Of a DNA stretch of 64,000 nucleotides, positions 47,326 through 58,372 are shown in pieces (positions within the stretch are counted from its first letter, which is position 1; every line of letters starts with the position of its first letter). Below the pieces are notes generated by a model. It was not told the origin of the DNA. It did not search any database and saw nothing but the letters and a program-made list of their open reading frames with translations. This stretch comes from Pyrenopolyporus hunteri (Eukaryota; Ascomycota; Sordariomycetes; Xylariales; Hypoxylaceae): NCBI GenBank assembly GCA_902806595.1, contig CADCXC010000009.1, forward strand, positions 1,116,001 to 1,180,000, in the 5' to 3' direction. The position numbers were made by a program, and so were the translations under genes.

Positions 47326-49857
47326 ACTGAGAATGAGGATGTTACGGTGGGGAATTTTAGGCCCTATTGGTTTGAGGTGGTAAATTATTCGATCAGCACG
47401 TAGCGTTCCTAACCGCTCTTCGCTATTTTTGGCTTTCTTTTAAATATTTTCCCTCTTTTTACATATATCGTTCATTCGGGAATGAGAGAGGACACTTGGA
47501 TTTCGGGGTGCTGGGGAGTCGCTCATTTGGGGTTTCTCATCAGTGCGTTGAGCACTCGGGATCTGGCGTTAAGGAATTCTGGGCGATTTGGCATCGCGTA
47601 AGGTTGTCGCCCCGGGCTAGATTCGCATTATAGGATTATTCACCTCTCGTTAACGGCTTATATCATGAGCATAGTACGAAGAAGATATTAGATTGATGAG
47701 ATTATGTTTAACGGCTGATTCTCGTCGTTTTTCGAACACGAATTACATTCCTCAATGAACATACATAGGAAAAGGGGGCAGACACTTCCGCGTTTCTCCC
47801 TGTCGACTGAACATGAATTCATAGCAATAATTTCTAGACAGCCTACCCTCGTAACCGGCTCCCTCGTCGTAGTAATTAGAACGTAGCGACATGCTACTTT
47901 AGATAGTAACACTTCGTCCAAACTACCGGGTTCGAGGTCGTATCGAAGAGACCGCTTAAAAATGACACTGGCACGTATCTACCTCCTTGATCCCAACCAT
48001 ACATACGGCAATCATCATAAATCATAAACCCGAATACCTGCCTCCTATTATAAATGTTCCATTCTCCAAACGCTCGGCTCGAACAGTTCTCTCCTCGCCG
48101 GCACTGACTCCTTGTGTAACATGACGAATTGACGTAGACATACCACTGTAGACTTATAAAGCTCGTTCTACGGCTACGTTTGTTATATGTCCGTTGTCTC
48201 TCTCATCCTATTAGTCTCCACACATCTACACGGATGCGAAGCGCTTGTTTAAGCGACACCAGACGAGAAAATTGAAAAAACCACTAGAGGTCGGCAGTGA
48301 TCGTGATTGGGAGCTCTTCCCAGTCCGCGCCCCATCACTAAGAGATGTGGCAGTTCTACGAGAACCACTCGAACCAGAACAATGCGCTGGGAAGCGCTCA
48401 GGATATACGGTTCCGCCAATCGAGGGCGGGAGCGCTGTAGGAGAGGGGCTTAAGGGCTTAGAGGGTTAGGGGGTCGTCCATCCCCTTGTTACCGAAACCT
48501 TGCCCGCTGCGCTAACCTACAGAAATACCAGTGACGCGTTATTGGGTATTGTAGGGTGAGACTGAAAACGGGCGGGTAGGCATCGTCATCGCTAGTCCGA
48601 GCCTAAGCCGAAGCCTGAGCTATGTCTATCCGCTGGTACCCGGGGGGCTTCCAGTCATGGGTTAGGGGTTGGTAGGTTTATCCCTTACTTCATAAAACGG
48701 CGCCAATTATTTATAGCGGACGTTGGGATTTTCTAGACATGGAAGTAGATTGCGGTGTGTGTCTGTGAGTGTTCTAGTGAGTTATAATAGACCCGGAAAA
48801 AAAAAATCAGCGGCGCTCCCGTAGGTAGGTAGGTAGGTAGGTATGTTGAGTCTTACCACGGCTCTTCCACTACCACTTTTATTCTTGGGTGCTTAAGCTG
48901 CTACCTTGTATTTCATATAAGCGCACTGTGAGAGTTATAGTTCCGGATGCCGTAGAAACATGGTCGGCCTTTACTGCGCTTTAGTCCTGTTCCATGCTGT
49001 CCCAAGCAGAGCTGCAATAGATGTAGGCGGAGATAGTAGACTTGGGTGATTCGATGATTCGGCCGTAAAGAGCTGTAGCATGAATTTCTAGAATGTCGTC
49101 TACACTTATTTAAGTTGGCAATGCGGTGATAAAGTTGCGGGGGAGAAGCGAAGAGATGATTATATTTTCAAGTCATGTCTATTACAAAGGGGATCAGACC
49201 GGGTTGTCTATAGCGACATTTCAGTTTGGGAACACGCCGACTTAATAAGAGAGAATATAATAGGAATGCCTACCTACTCAAGGAGAAAATAGCTCGAGAT
49301 TTCTAGAATGGGAGATAGAACGTTGACTGATATTTATGAACAAGGCTGTGAGTCACGGCGATGTCAAACGCTTTGTATGTCTGGCTTCTGCTGAGACATA
49401 CGCAGTTGACATTACGAGCCCCTATTACCCGGCGGTCTCCTTTTCAAATAGTGAAGCCTCAGTGTGATTAAGATATCTGCCTACCCAGACAGATATTTCA
49501 CCTGCCTATGATAGCCCCATGATTTGGATGCAACGGTAACTTCCAGTGCTGTGTCTTATGAGTCCTTCCATCAAGACCTGATGGTGTCTACACAATCCGC
49601 CTTATCCATTGTGTGCTTAGTTGGTCTCTGATAATGACACAACATAATAGAGTACCTAATTATCCAGTCGAATTGCTTCCATATGGATCAGATATATTAG
49701 GTAGAACATTTAGAGTAGTATATAATGCGAGAAGCCATGCATCCAGGGCTCTCAATTATTCATCGAACAATTCGCGATGATCACATACTGCAGGATTAGG
49801 CTCGGTCTTCTATAAACTCTTTATGCTAGGACACCAACAATCGTCATTGAAAATATA
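47326..49857. other. Intergenic region, no gene supported
   Basis: Moderately AT-rich, with a GTAG repeat at 48821-48844 following an A-rich run (48798-48806). Short frames such as 48245-48469 have no motif. The right end holds the promoter of the coiled-coil gene. Confidence 0.55.
48821..48844 (+). repeat. (GTAG)n simple repeat
   Basis: Five to six GTAG units in a row, the simple tandem form of the dispersed TAGG motif. Confidence 0.85.
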
Positions 49858-51252
49858 ATGTCTGCAAGCGAAATCTTTGCCACTCCCGATCCTGACTTCG
49901 ATCCCTCCACTGCCAAGCAGGATTTCTCCAAAGAGATAGGTGTCCTTTCTGGCGAGGACGGCGTTGAGGAAAATGTTGATGAAGCGATCCGGAAGGCGGT
50001 TGCAGAGTGGGAGGAACTCGTTAGCCGAAAAGCGACTGAAAAGGAGCGCGCGGATATTGCGCAGAAAATTCGAAAACTATACTCTGGTGACTGGCTAGAT
50101 GGCGCAAGGACGCAGCTCGAAGGAAAGGCGACGGCCCCAATAGAATGGTTCGACCAACTGATCCAAGAGCACGGTTCGGCTGCTTACTATATATCTCACA
50201 GGGCGATGGTTAATCTGCGGGAGAAGAAGAAATCGCAGGCGACGATATCGAACCTACGGAACAAGATCCTGGAGCTAGAGAAGGCCGATGCCATTTCCAA
50301 GGAGAAGTGGCAAAGCGAGATTAACAGACTTAAGGAAGAGAACGAGAACATCCGAAAAGAGAGCACCGGAGCGGAAAGGACCGCCTCTAAGGACCAGTAC
50401 GAGAGGAATGAGTTTCTTGAAAGCCAACTAAGAGAGTCTCGGGGAAGAGAAAGGAACCTCAAGCTCCAGTACAGAGAACTGGAGGATAATAACGAAGAGC
50501 TTCACAGGATAATTGAGAAAGGTGTTTTGAATCCGGGTTCCGACGACGGCTCGAGACCCAGCGCAGTAGCACCCGGGGAATTCGACACTCTCAAAATCCT
50601 GCGGGAGATTAAGGAGGCTAACGATACAAACAAGGAGCTTAGCAAGGAGTCCGGGGACCTCATTGCCCGGTGGATGGATAGGGTTGCGGACGACAGAAAC
50701 CTGGTAGAGTATAATATCGCGGTCTGTGATATAAGAAACAAGCTAGGCGCCCTGCAACATCACGTCCTTGCGCTCTACAAAAAGCTCGGCTTCAAAGAGG
50801 AAGAGGTCTCTGCAGAGGACGCCATCGCCACTATCACCCGCCGTCTAGACGAACTGCCCAACGACGACCTCGCGATAAGAATGCACAACATCCGGCTTAC
50901 CATAGACAACTCGGCGAAGGCCGTGGAGCTGCAAACGGAGAAGCTGCGCAGCGACGAGCTCCGGATGAAGCTAGAGCTTGCCAAGTCCGACGAGCAGCTG
51001 CTGGCGGAGACGCGGATGGCGTATAACATCTACGAGACGAAAGAGGTGGAGAAGAGAGTCGAGGCGAGGACGCAGATGTACCAGCAACACCGCGTAGATC
51101 TCGTGACCCATATCTTTGCCGGGTGGAACGAATTCCTGAAGATCGCTAGAAGTTGTCCCGATGAACAGACCCGGAAAGCGATCGATGAGGCGCGGGAGAA
51201 GTACCTGAGCCCTTCCAGTTTGCCGGGCCCGAAGACTCAGCTGCTGCTCTAA
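49858..51252 (+). CDS. Coiled-coil protein of unknown function (464 aa)
   Basis: A single exon encodes 464 aa, highly charged and rich in Glu, Lys, Arg and Leu. The N-terminal about 120 residues are polar with WEELVSRK and PIEWFDQLIQEHGSAAYY. A long heptad-like helix runs from about 125 to 225 (LRNKILELEKADAISKEKW onwards), with a shorter helical part at about 240-285. The C-terminal half has more mixed helices (NLVEYNIAVCDIRNKLGALQ, HIFAGWNEFLKIAR) and a short SPSSLPGPKTQLLL tail. No enzymatic, membrane or secretion motif is seen. I do not recognise a family; a structural or cytoskeleton-associated role is only a guess from the coiled coil. The frame is long and open, so the coding call is firm. 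The ATG at 49858 is the first in frame. Confidence 0.82.
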   Translation: MSASEIFATPDPDFDPSTAKQDFSKEIGVLSGEDGVEENVDEAIRKAVAEWEELVSRKATEKERADIAQKIRKLYSGDWLDGARTQLEGKATAPIEWFDQLIQEHGSAAYYISHRAMVNLREKKKSQATISNLRNKILELEKADAISKEKWQSEINRLKEENENIRKESTGAERTASKDQYERNEFLESQLRESRGRERNLKLQYRELEDNNEELHRIIEKGVLNPGSDDGSRPSAVAPGEFDTLKILREIKEANDTNKELSKESGDLIARWMDRVADDRNLVEYNIAVCDIRNKLGALQHHVLALYKKLGFKEEEVSAEDAIATITRRLDELPNDDLAIRMHNIRLTIDNSAKAVELQTEKLRSDELRMKLELAKSDEQLLAETRMAYNIYETKEVEKRVEARTQMYQQHRVDLVTHIFAGWNEFLKIARSCPDEQTRKAIDEAREKYLSPSSLPGPKTQLLL

Positions 51253-52483
51253 TTCACGGCCCGCTCCCGAGCGAGTCGTCCCCGACGACCCTGCGCTGCG
51301 GTCGCCCTTGTTAGTATGCATTTGGTCTAAGTTACTGTTGGCAACTCAACGAACATGGTCCGATGGTATTGAAGTACTCTAGGGGAAGGCGTGTTTGTGG
51401 TGGGTTTAATGCGGGAAGGTATTCCAATGCTTAATAGAATTTGTAATGATCCCCTGGGGTATTGTGCTGTAGTTACCTAGGTAGACTATGGTAAGTCCTT
51501 GCGTTTGAAATTGAAAAGAGGGGGTATGGAACGGCCACACTCCCATGCCATCTACCCGTGAATATCTGAGTGGCATCCGTTACATCGTACGTGAGTTCCC
51601 TTGAAGGTTCTTGTTATCTTCGTATTGATGAAACATGTAGTAATCTTATGGGTTCGCTGAAATCCAGCATGATCGCTTTGCAGTTGTATGATGCTAAGAC
51701 GCAGGCGTAAACACCAACACGAGGCCAATCCCGTCATTGCCTCTAGGTGATCAACTAATACCCAGATAGCTAGCCTATGAGGACGAAAGCCAACAGAGAA
51801 CGCGTACCATTCTGCCCTGAAATATTTCTACCTCTGATTCACCCGACCATACCCCCATTTCTCACATACCTGCATATACACGTAGAGTGTATGTCTACCT
51901 ACCTAGCGAGTAGTTAACTTTGCGAGGCGGGGACGGAGAAAGACATGAGAATCCCGGCGATGGAACGGTTCTTCCCGGTAGGTTTCGAGGGTTGAATCGG
52001 GTTTATCATGTTGTGCGCTCGGGAGCTCGTAAGGGGAGTTGGCTCCTATAGGTGGAGGCGGTTGTTTCGAGCAGCAGCATTCGGGCTCTCTCCCGACGTT
52101 CGTCCCTCCTAACTGCCTGGATCACTCGTATTATACGGTTCGTGCTGCTTGGCATGACTCCATTCAAACAAGCTCAACCGATTATGTAAAAGTTGTATAG
52201 CCAAGAGGTCTTGATCATTGGCAATCAAAAATAACCGGGTGAATGGGAACGTGATTAATTACCGTGAGACATGCGGTTGAGCTTGGTATCGTGGATATAC
52301 CGGCTGTCGGAGCGAGTGCCGCGAATCGCACGACATCCAAAGACCCTCCTCGGGGATTTTTATATGACTGCGTATATTGTTAGCTCAGGGAAGTAAATGG
52401 CTATAGAGTGTCTTCATGGTTTCCCCAGGTTTTGGGCCAAGGAGAACGCTCCCTATTGGTCCCAAATGTGACCTGTCGGCTCC

Positions 52484-52504
52484 CACAGCAAATTAATTGC
52501 TGTG
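52484..52504. repeat. Stem-loop with 8-bp perfect arms
   Basis: Arms CACAGCAA and TTGCTGTG flank an ATTAA loop. It lies 16 bases left of a 16-bp palindrome. Confidence 0.8.
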
Positions 52505-52520
52505 AATGAAGTCGTGGTGT

Positions 52521-52536
52521 TCACCCGGCCGGGTGA
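52521..52536. repeat. 16-bp perfect GC-rich palindrome
   Basis: TCACCCGGCCGGGTGA is its own reverse complement. The inner CCGGCCGG resembles everted CGG triplets, which Zn2Cys6 regulators can bind; that link is inference. Confidence 0.8.
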
Positions 52537-55131
52537 CATGGCTAGGGATAAATAGATAATGTGCATGCTGAAGAGACTTGGCGGCATGGCTATTTTCCTA
52601 GGCACCTAATAGGTATAACGATCCCGGCCAGGGGGTTACAACGAAATAAAAAGACAGAATATTATAACCAATGAGTGAATAACGGTAATAAGTATACGAG
52701 GGCTGACGAGGCGAGTCTTTCGATATCGCTGCCTAGGTAGGTATCTACATAAAAGTAGGTAAAGAGAGTGTAGAATTCGTTATGGAGTTAGCTCCTGTAC
52801 CGTGCTTCGACTGGGGGTTGCGGGTGGGTTGCACTATCGCTGAAAATCGCCATCCGGTGAAAGGGTATTGTACTTCAGGTATGTGTACCCGGGACGATTC
52901 GCTGCTGTTGATCTCGTGGATGATTCTACCTATTCTTGTTTAAGATATTATAGACTGGCAATGCGTAACCCTTGAGAGGCGGTGTATTATGTCGGCTTGA
53001 GTATGGTGTTGCCAATCCGAGGGTGAGTTTAATGCGACGGCTGAATCCGCGGAGGACTCGCCTTGCGGTTGAGATCTCGTGCAGATCACCCAGAAGAACT
53101 TTAGACACCTTACTTACCGGATATCGCAGGCCGTGTATACCACCCACAAGAAATAAATATAAAGAGTCTTCCTCACCTCGTCCCCCCGACGGGGCCTTCT
53201 TCAAAGCGTAATACCCGTTATCAGCACTGAGCTAAGTCGAAATAGAAGGTAAGCAGGCTCCTTCTAACATAGGAAGCCGGCAATATGGCGTAAGATAGTT
53301 GGTAAAGCACGTAGTTATACAACTGTTGGTCGGGGCGTCACGCAGTTTGTTCATTTCTCGGTAGTACGATCGCAATGATAAATGATAGGCATAATCATCC
53401 TTGTTTCTCTACTTCCATTGGGTCCCGACGTGAATGATATCGCCGGCTTTCAGTTTCCTACTACCGGTCGCCTAAACGAGACACCGGATGGAGGTAAATT
53501 TTTAGGAGGGGGTTATCGATTATTCACCGGATTGGCCGAGTCCCGCGGCTCAGGCCTAAGGAAACGTTGAAGTAGCGCTTTGCTGATGTATATTAACTCC
53601 AACTGGGCTTCTGGGACTGTCCACATATTCCGTGAGAGAAGGTCGTTTTTTGAGCCAGCAGGGTTCCTTTTGGCCAAAACAATCTCTTCCTTGGACCAGG
53701 TCCGGGATATTCTAGCCGCGATGGAGGGGTTGAGCGCGTCTGAACAGCCTATCTTCGGGTCTGCCCCAATGCAGGCGAAATAGATTTGATGGGAAGCGGT
53801 CTTTCACATGCGCTGACAAGGCGCTGACGCAAACTCGACCCGCATTTATAAATCATCATGATATCTAGGTACCCTTATGCAAGGGAGATGTGTTATCCAT
53901 TTAGATAAAACACATCCTGACATGAAGGGAAAAGTAAGAAAATAGACTCGATGCTGACCGGGGACAGAAGAGCAAATCGTAACAGAACTTCAAGGCTTCC
54001 AAATACCTGGTAATCTGAGCGACATGTGGAGGATGCCAAGTGCTGCTGTTTTCGTATGTTGTATGTTCTGATGATGACTTCAGCCTCTGAGTAAGCAAGT
54101 AGGTAAGTACTTTGCGCAACGTTTTTTTAAGCTTCAAATCATCATGGTTCTGACATTCGGGCCCGCCTCTCGAGGGATGGGTCCAGAAGCAGCCTACATG
54201 CGGCTATATTTACTAAGGTCTTTTTGCAACGGAACAATCCGCCTCGTAAATAGTATGGGTCGGATGAGGAATCGCGTAGAACCTTAGGATTCGTTGTGGC
54301 GCTGAGGAAGAGCCCAAATTGGATTGATGAGAGCAGCGCGCCCACCACGGGTAACTATCACCCTTCTCGTCGTTACCCGGCAGTCTACAGGTTCGCACCC
54401 GAAGAGCTGCGATGAAAACGAATCGTCGCGCCCCGAGATTCTCGGACGGGATGCTAGGTGTTCGAGACGGGTTCGCATAGCGGTTGCGGCGCCGAGCCCC
54501 GAGAGATTCTTGTAGGCTGAGCGCTTCGATCCTTGAAACGGAGAATCCCCACCAAGGAGTGAAGGGAGTATTACACCTTCACCTGGTAGTATTATACCTG
54601 GCAGTTCAAAGGGCGTCGTCGTGTGGGCGATGTAGGTACCTACCTACCTACCTTACTCATGTCCCAATCGGGATGGAAAGATGCCTGCGGTTGTGCATCG
54701 TCCGGAACGTCAACAGGGGTTCATAATACCGACGTGTTTATCCGTTTTACCATCAGCTTCCGACAGTAGTGTAGCTGGTTTGGGATAACGAGCCAGGTTC
54801 TCGTGGGGTATTGAGGAAGAGAATAGAAAGATGAAAAGGGAAAGAAATCAAGAAATGGGACGAATCGTGAGACGTCCCGCTAATAGCCCAGGGGTACGTA
54901 CCTAGGTACCTACCGATTGTACCTCTTAGATCGATGCCTCCAAAATTAAAGGCGTCGTAGCACCTAATCCAGGCTGTCAGATTGGGGGTAAGTGCTATGT
55001 AAATGGAGGCCGGGACCCCGTTCTAGGATGTATGTACGTAAGTGTACCGACGGAATGGGGGGATTAGTTGATGCGAAGAACCTAGACGCTTGTGCAATTC
55101 CCCTGCCAGGTAGATAACTTACCTGGGTACC

Positions 55132-55149
55132 TAGGTAGGTACCTACCTA
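55132..55149. repeat. 18-bp perfect palindrome of the TAGGTACC family
   Basis: TAGGTAGGTACCTACCTA is self-complementary and sits in a larger cluster of the same motif (55122-55200). Confidence 0.85.
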
Positions 55150-55801
55150 CGATACTGTACTTCTAGAGGCATCACGTTAGGTACCTACCTACCTGTAATT
55201 TGAGTTATTCTCTCGGCCGGGTACCTAATTGTAGGTACCCACCTTACCTAGCTATGCCCCTAGGTGAGCACCCCCGGCTCCCCAGATCCCTGACAGACCA
55301 CAGCGCGGTACCAAATAATTTGCATTCTGCATTTTCCATTGTTACATTCACCCTCATCCTCGCAACTCACCTTCACCACCTCTCTTTGACATACCAACCA
55401 AACACAGCTGTCTTCAGGATCCAGGGAATAAACGCCCAATCCTCTTCTTCTGATCCCCCGAAAAATAAAATAAAATACTGTTTCGTCTTATTAATTCCGC
55501 TTACTCCACAGCTCACCCGACTTAGACATCGACATGCCAGTAGCCTTCGGAACCATGCCATCTTGTCTAGGTGCGCTACTCAGTTTACCTAAGGCCCTCA
55601 AGTCACCTCATAAGTCATGACTGATGGTTCGTGGGAGCCTCGTCGCCTCTGCCTCTGTCCCGTGGTGCCACCTGACTATCGGGTACGGTACTTGGCTCCA
55701 GAATGAAACTTCTTCCTAGTCATGACAGGTCTGGGTGTTTGCGAGGCGCCTCGCTAGTACCGGTGAACCTGAGCCCACCTTACCCCCCCTAGTCGATAGG
55801 G

Positions 55802-55817
55802 TTTGCATGCATGCAAA
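55802..55817. promoter_or_regulatory. 16-bp perfect palindrome upstream of ferric reductase
   Basis: TTTGCATGCATGCAAA is self-complementary and lies about 580 bp before the ferric reductase start. It is unlike the TAGGTACC repeats and could be a dimeric transcription-factor site. Regulatory function is not shown. Confidence 0.35.
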
Positions 55818-56393
55818 ATCGTTAATCATGATGGTATTAGACCGATGGACGAATAGACTCCGCGGTAGAGATCTAGTATTTCCCCTTTAGGCATAGAGAT
55901 TCGTCTAGGGGGCTGTGATTAACTGCCTCCTACGTTGATAGCAACATGTCTACCTATACATGTACGGACATGTGCTACGCCGGGTTGCACGATTCTGGAA
56001 GGCCTAGTTGGAGACAGCTATGATTTAACACATCTGCTGCGCCCGTTTGTCTTCCTCTGGATAAGGAGGCTTTTACTAGGGATAGTATAATAGCTTACGT
56101 CTGCATTCTACGACGACTAGCTAACTGATCCACCTCATCCTTTAAGAGACTGTGATATTACTCAACAGTCAACCCCTCGGTCCCGACCTATCAACGTACA
56201 ACAAAGGTGTCCCTCGTCGTACACGCGTACTCAGGCTTGCTGTCAATACCACACCATCCCATTGTTTTATAAAGACCTACCTTCTCGTTTGGTTTTGGAG
56301 GTCTTGCCGATAGCGATCTCGTCGACCGTTCCCCTATTGCTAAACTATCAACGTGGACAGCCTGGGTAGCCCATAATCAACCTAATAGCCCCC

Positions 56394-58372
56394 ATGGCCT
56401 CAGCAACAACCAGCACGGCGTCGGCAGCCGTTGCTGCAACTCACGCCTCTGATGCTTCCCATGAAGCATGGTTGATGGCACGACAAAAGGTGAACGTTGA
56501 GATAACGGTGCAATACGCAGCTGCATTAAGTGGCCTCATCGGCGTCTTCATCATTGCCCATTGGCTCCATTACATACTCGTTGGACTCGGGTGGTCTCGC
56601 TCACGTAGCCCGCTGTCCTTCCCTTTCATTGCCACGACAAGGTTAGTAGACACCACTGCTAGAGATGGGTATATGGATAGTCTAACAGGTCATCTCTAGA
56701 ATTGCCAGAAGGATACTTGTAAGAAGCCTACCCGGCTTCACCTCTGTTGGACATGCCATTGTCATAACCGTCTATGTGGCCCTCAACGCTACTTTCAGCT
56801 TCTACCGCATTGATTATAGTCAGCCTACCAATCTAAGTGCCCGGTTCGGCTGGTGAGTATTTCCATCACCGCTCCCCATACCACCCTCCTAACTTTCGAC
56901 TCCCTAGGATGGCGACGGGAAATATGGTCTTGGTTGTGTTCCTTGCATTGAAGAATACCCCCTTAGCATTTCTTACGGCTTATTCTTACGAACGACTTAA
57001 CATCCTACATCAGATTGCCGGATATGCCACAATGCTGTATACTATTCTACACGCCGCCATCTACACCGCCTACTTTATCGACGCCGGAAGGATCGAGATA
57101 CTCCAACTAGATGTCGTCACCGCAGGTATTGTTCTTGGATTCGCTATGCTTTTCTCCGTTTTGGCTGGCATGATTGTGAGACGGTTTAACTACGAGCTCT
57201 TCTACGTCATACACCTGGTTCTATTCGTCGTCATCGTCGTCACTCTAGGTTTACATCGCCCTAGTTTCAACCCCGACCAAGGCTTGTCCGCCACTGTGTT
57301 CCTCGGTGCACTGTGGTTCGCCGATCGTCTAATTCGGTTCTGTCGGCTAGTTTATAATAGTTTCAACAACGAAGCAGCTATCTACGCGCTCCCAGACGGC
57401 GGTACCAGAATAGTCCTGAAGAAGCCTCTTCTGCGTGCCCGCCCGGGAAAGCACTGTTACGTCTGGCTTCCAAAAATTCGGGCCTTTGAAACGCACCCCT
57501 TTACCATCGTGGCTAGTGACCCAATGGAACTCATCATCAACACGTACAGTGGGTTCACCCGAGATCTCCATGAGTACGCTACGAAGAATCCTGGAGCAAG
57601 TCTCAAGGTCTCAGTGGAGGGCCCATACGGCACATTACCCGACCCCATGGATTTCGATAAAGTGGTGTTGGTTGCGGGTGGCTCTGGCGCGACTTTCACA
57701 TTTGGAATGGCGGCGGATATGCTTAGGCGGATGTCGGAGAACTCTAAGCAACAGATCGACTTTATTTGGGCCGTCAAGCGTCATGGTAGGTTAACACCGT
57801 CCTATCGAATCGGCCCGGATGCATACCAATTCAAGTACACTAACTCGCATCTAGATAATCTAACGTGGTTCTCTCAGCATCTGAATACTCTTCGAAGCCA
57901 CTTTCACGCCCCGAAAGTTGCGCTTAAGCTGCATCTAACTAGACTAACGCCTACACCTTCGATTCGCCAAGGCGATTCTTCCGAACGTCGTTCAACATCC
58001 GCGACCTCCGCAGAGTTAGAACCCTCCCCGCTCGAGAAAGCCACCGAGACTTTCGCCGTTAGTAGCGGCCCCGCATCCTCGGCCGCCACCCGGTACGAAT
58101 CCGACAGGGATGAAAATGACCCCGAAGCAACGAAACACATAGAACCCCCTTCGGCGACAGCGAGCACGATAGACTTGCCAATCTTCCATGGCAGGCCCGA
58201 CTTAGAGGCGGAGATCAGAAACGCGGTGAAGTCCACGAGTAAAAATCAAAGGGTCCTCATCGCGGCTTGCGGGCCTGACAGCCTAACCACGATCGTACGA
58301 AACGTCGCAGCCAGCTGCATTAGCGTTGATGGCCCGGCTGTCGAAGTTCATTGCGAACAGTTCGGTTGGTAG
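56394..58372 (+). CDS. Ferric reductase (FRE/NOX family transmembrane oxidoreductase)
   Basis: Four exons, 56394-56641, 56700-56852, 56908-57785 and 57855-58372, encode 598 aa; the introns are 58, 55 and 69 bp, two with CTAAC branch sites. The ferric-reductase membrane domain has two haem-ligand pairs with 13-residue spacing, His168/His182 (ILHQIAGYATMLYTILH) and His236/His250 (YVIHLVLFVVIVVTLGLH). The cytosolic half has the FAD motif HPFTI (His330), GPYGTLP, the NADPH-binding VAGGSGATFTFG and a late ACGPDSL. A Ser/Glu-rich insert of about 70 residues sits between the last two. Family members pass electrons from NADPH via FAD and two haems to extracellular Fe3+ or Cu2+ for reductive uptake. 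All cofactor residues are present. The short N-terminus precedes the first helix without a clear signal peptide. A poly-T tract follows the stop codon (58373-58399). Confidence 0.92.

Larger units (their letters stand above)
51253..56393. other. Gene-poor region with several perfect palindromes
   Basis: Five kb without a supported gene. It includes a stem-loop and palindrome pair at 52484-52536, TAGGTACC clusters at 52732-52749, 54631-54652, 54898-54913 and 55122-55200, and a 16-bp palindrome at 55802-55817. A stretch at 53382-53783 reads as protein-like in frame on the + strand (with one stop) and also on the minus strand, so it cannot be called. The right end carries the ferric reductase promoter, with GATA-type motifs around 56060-56320. 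Confidence 0.5.
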
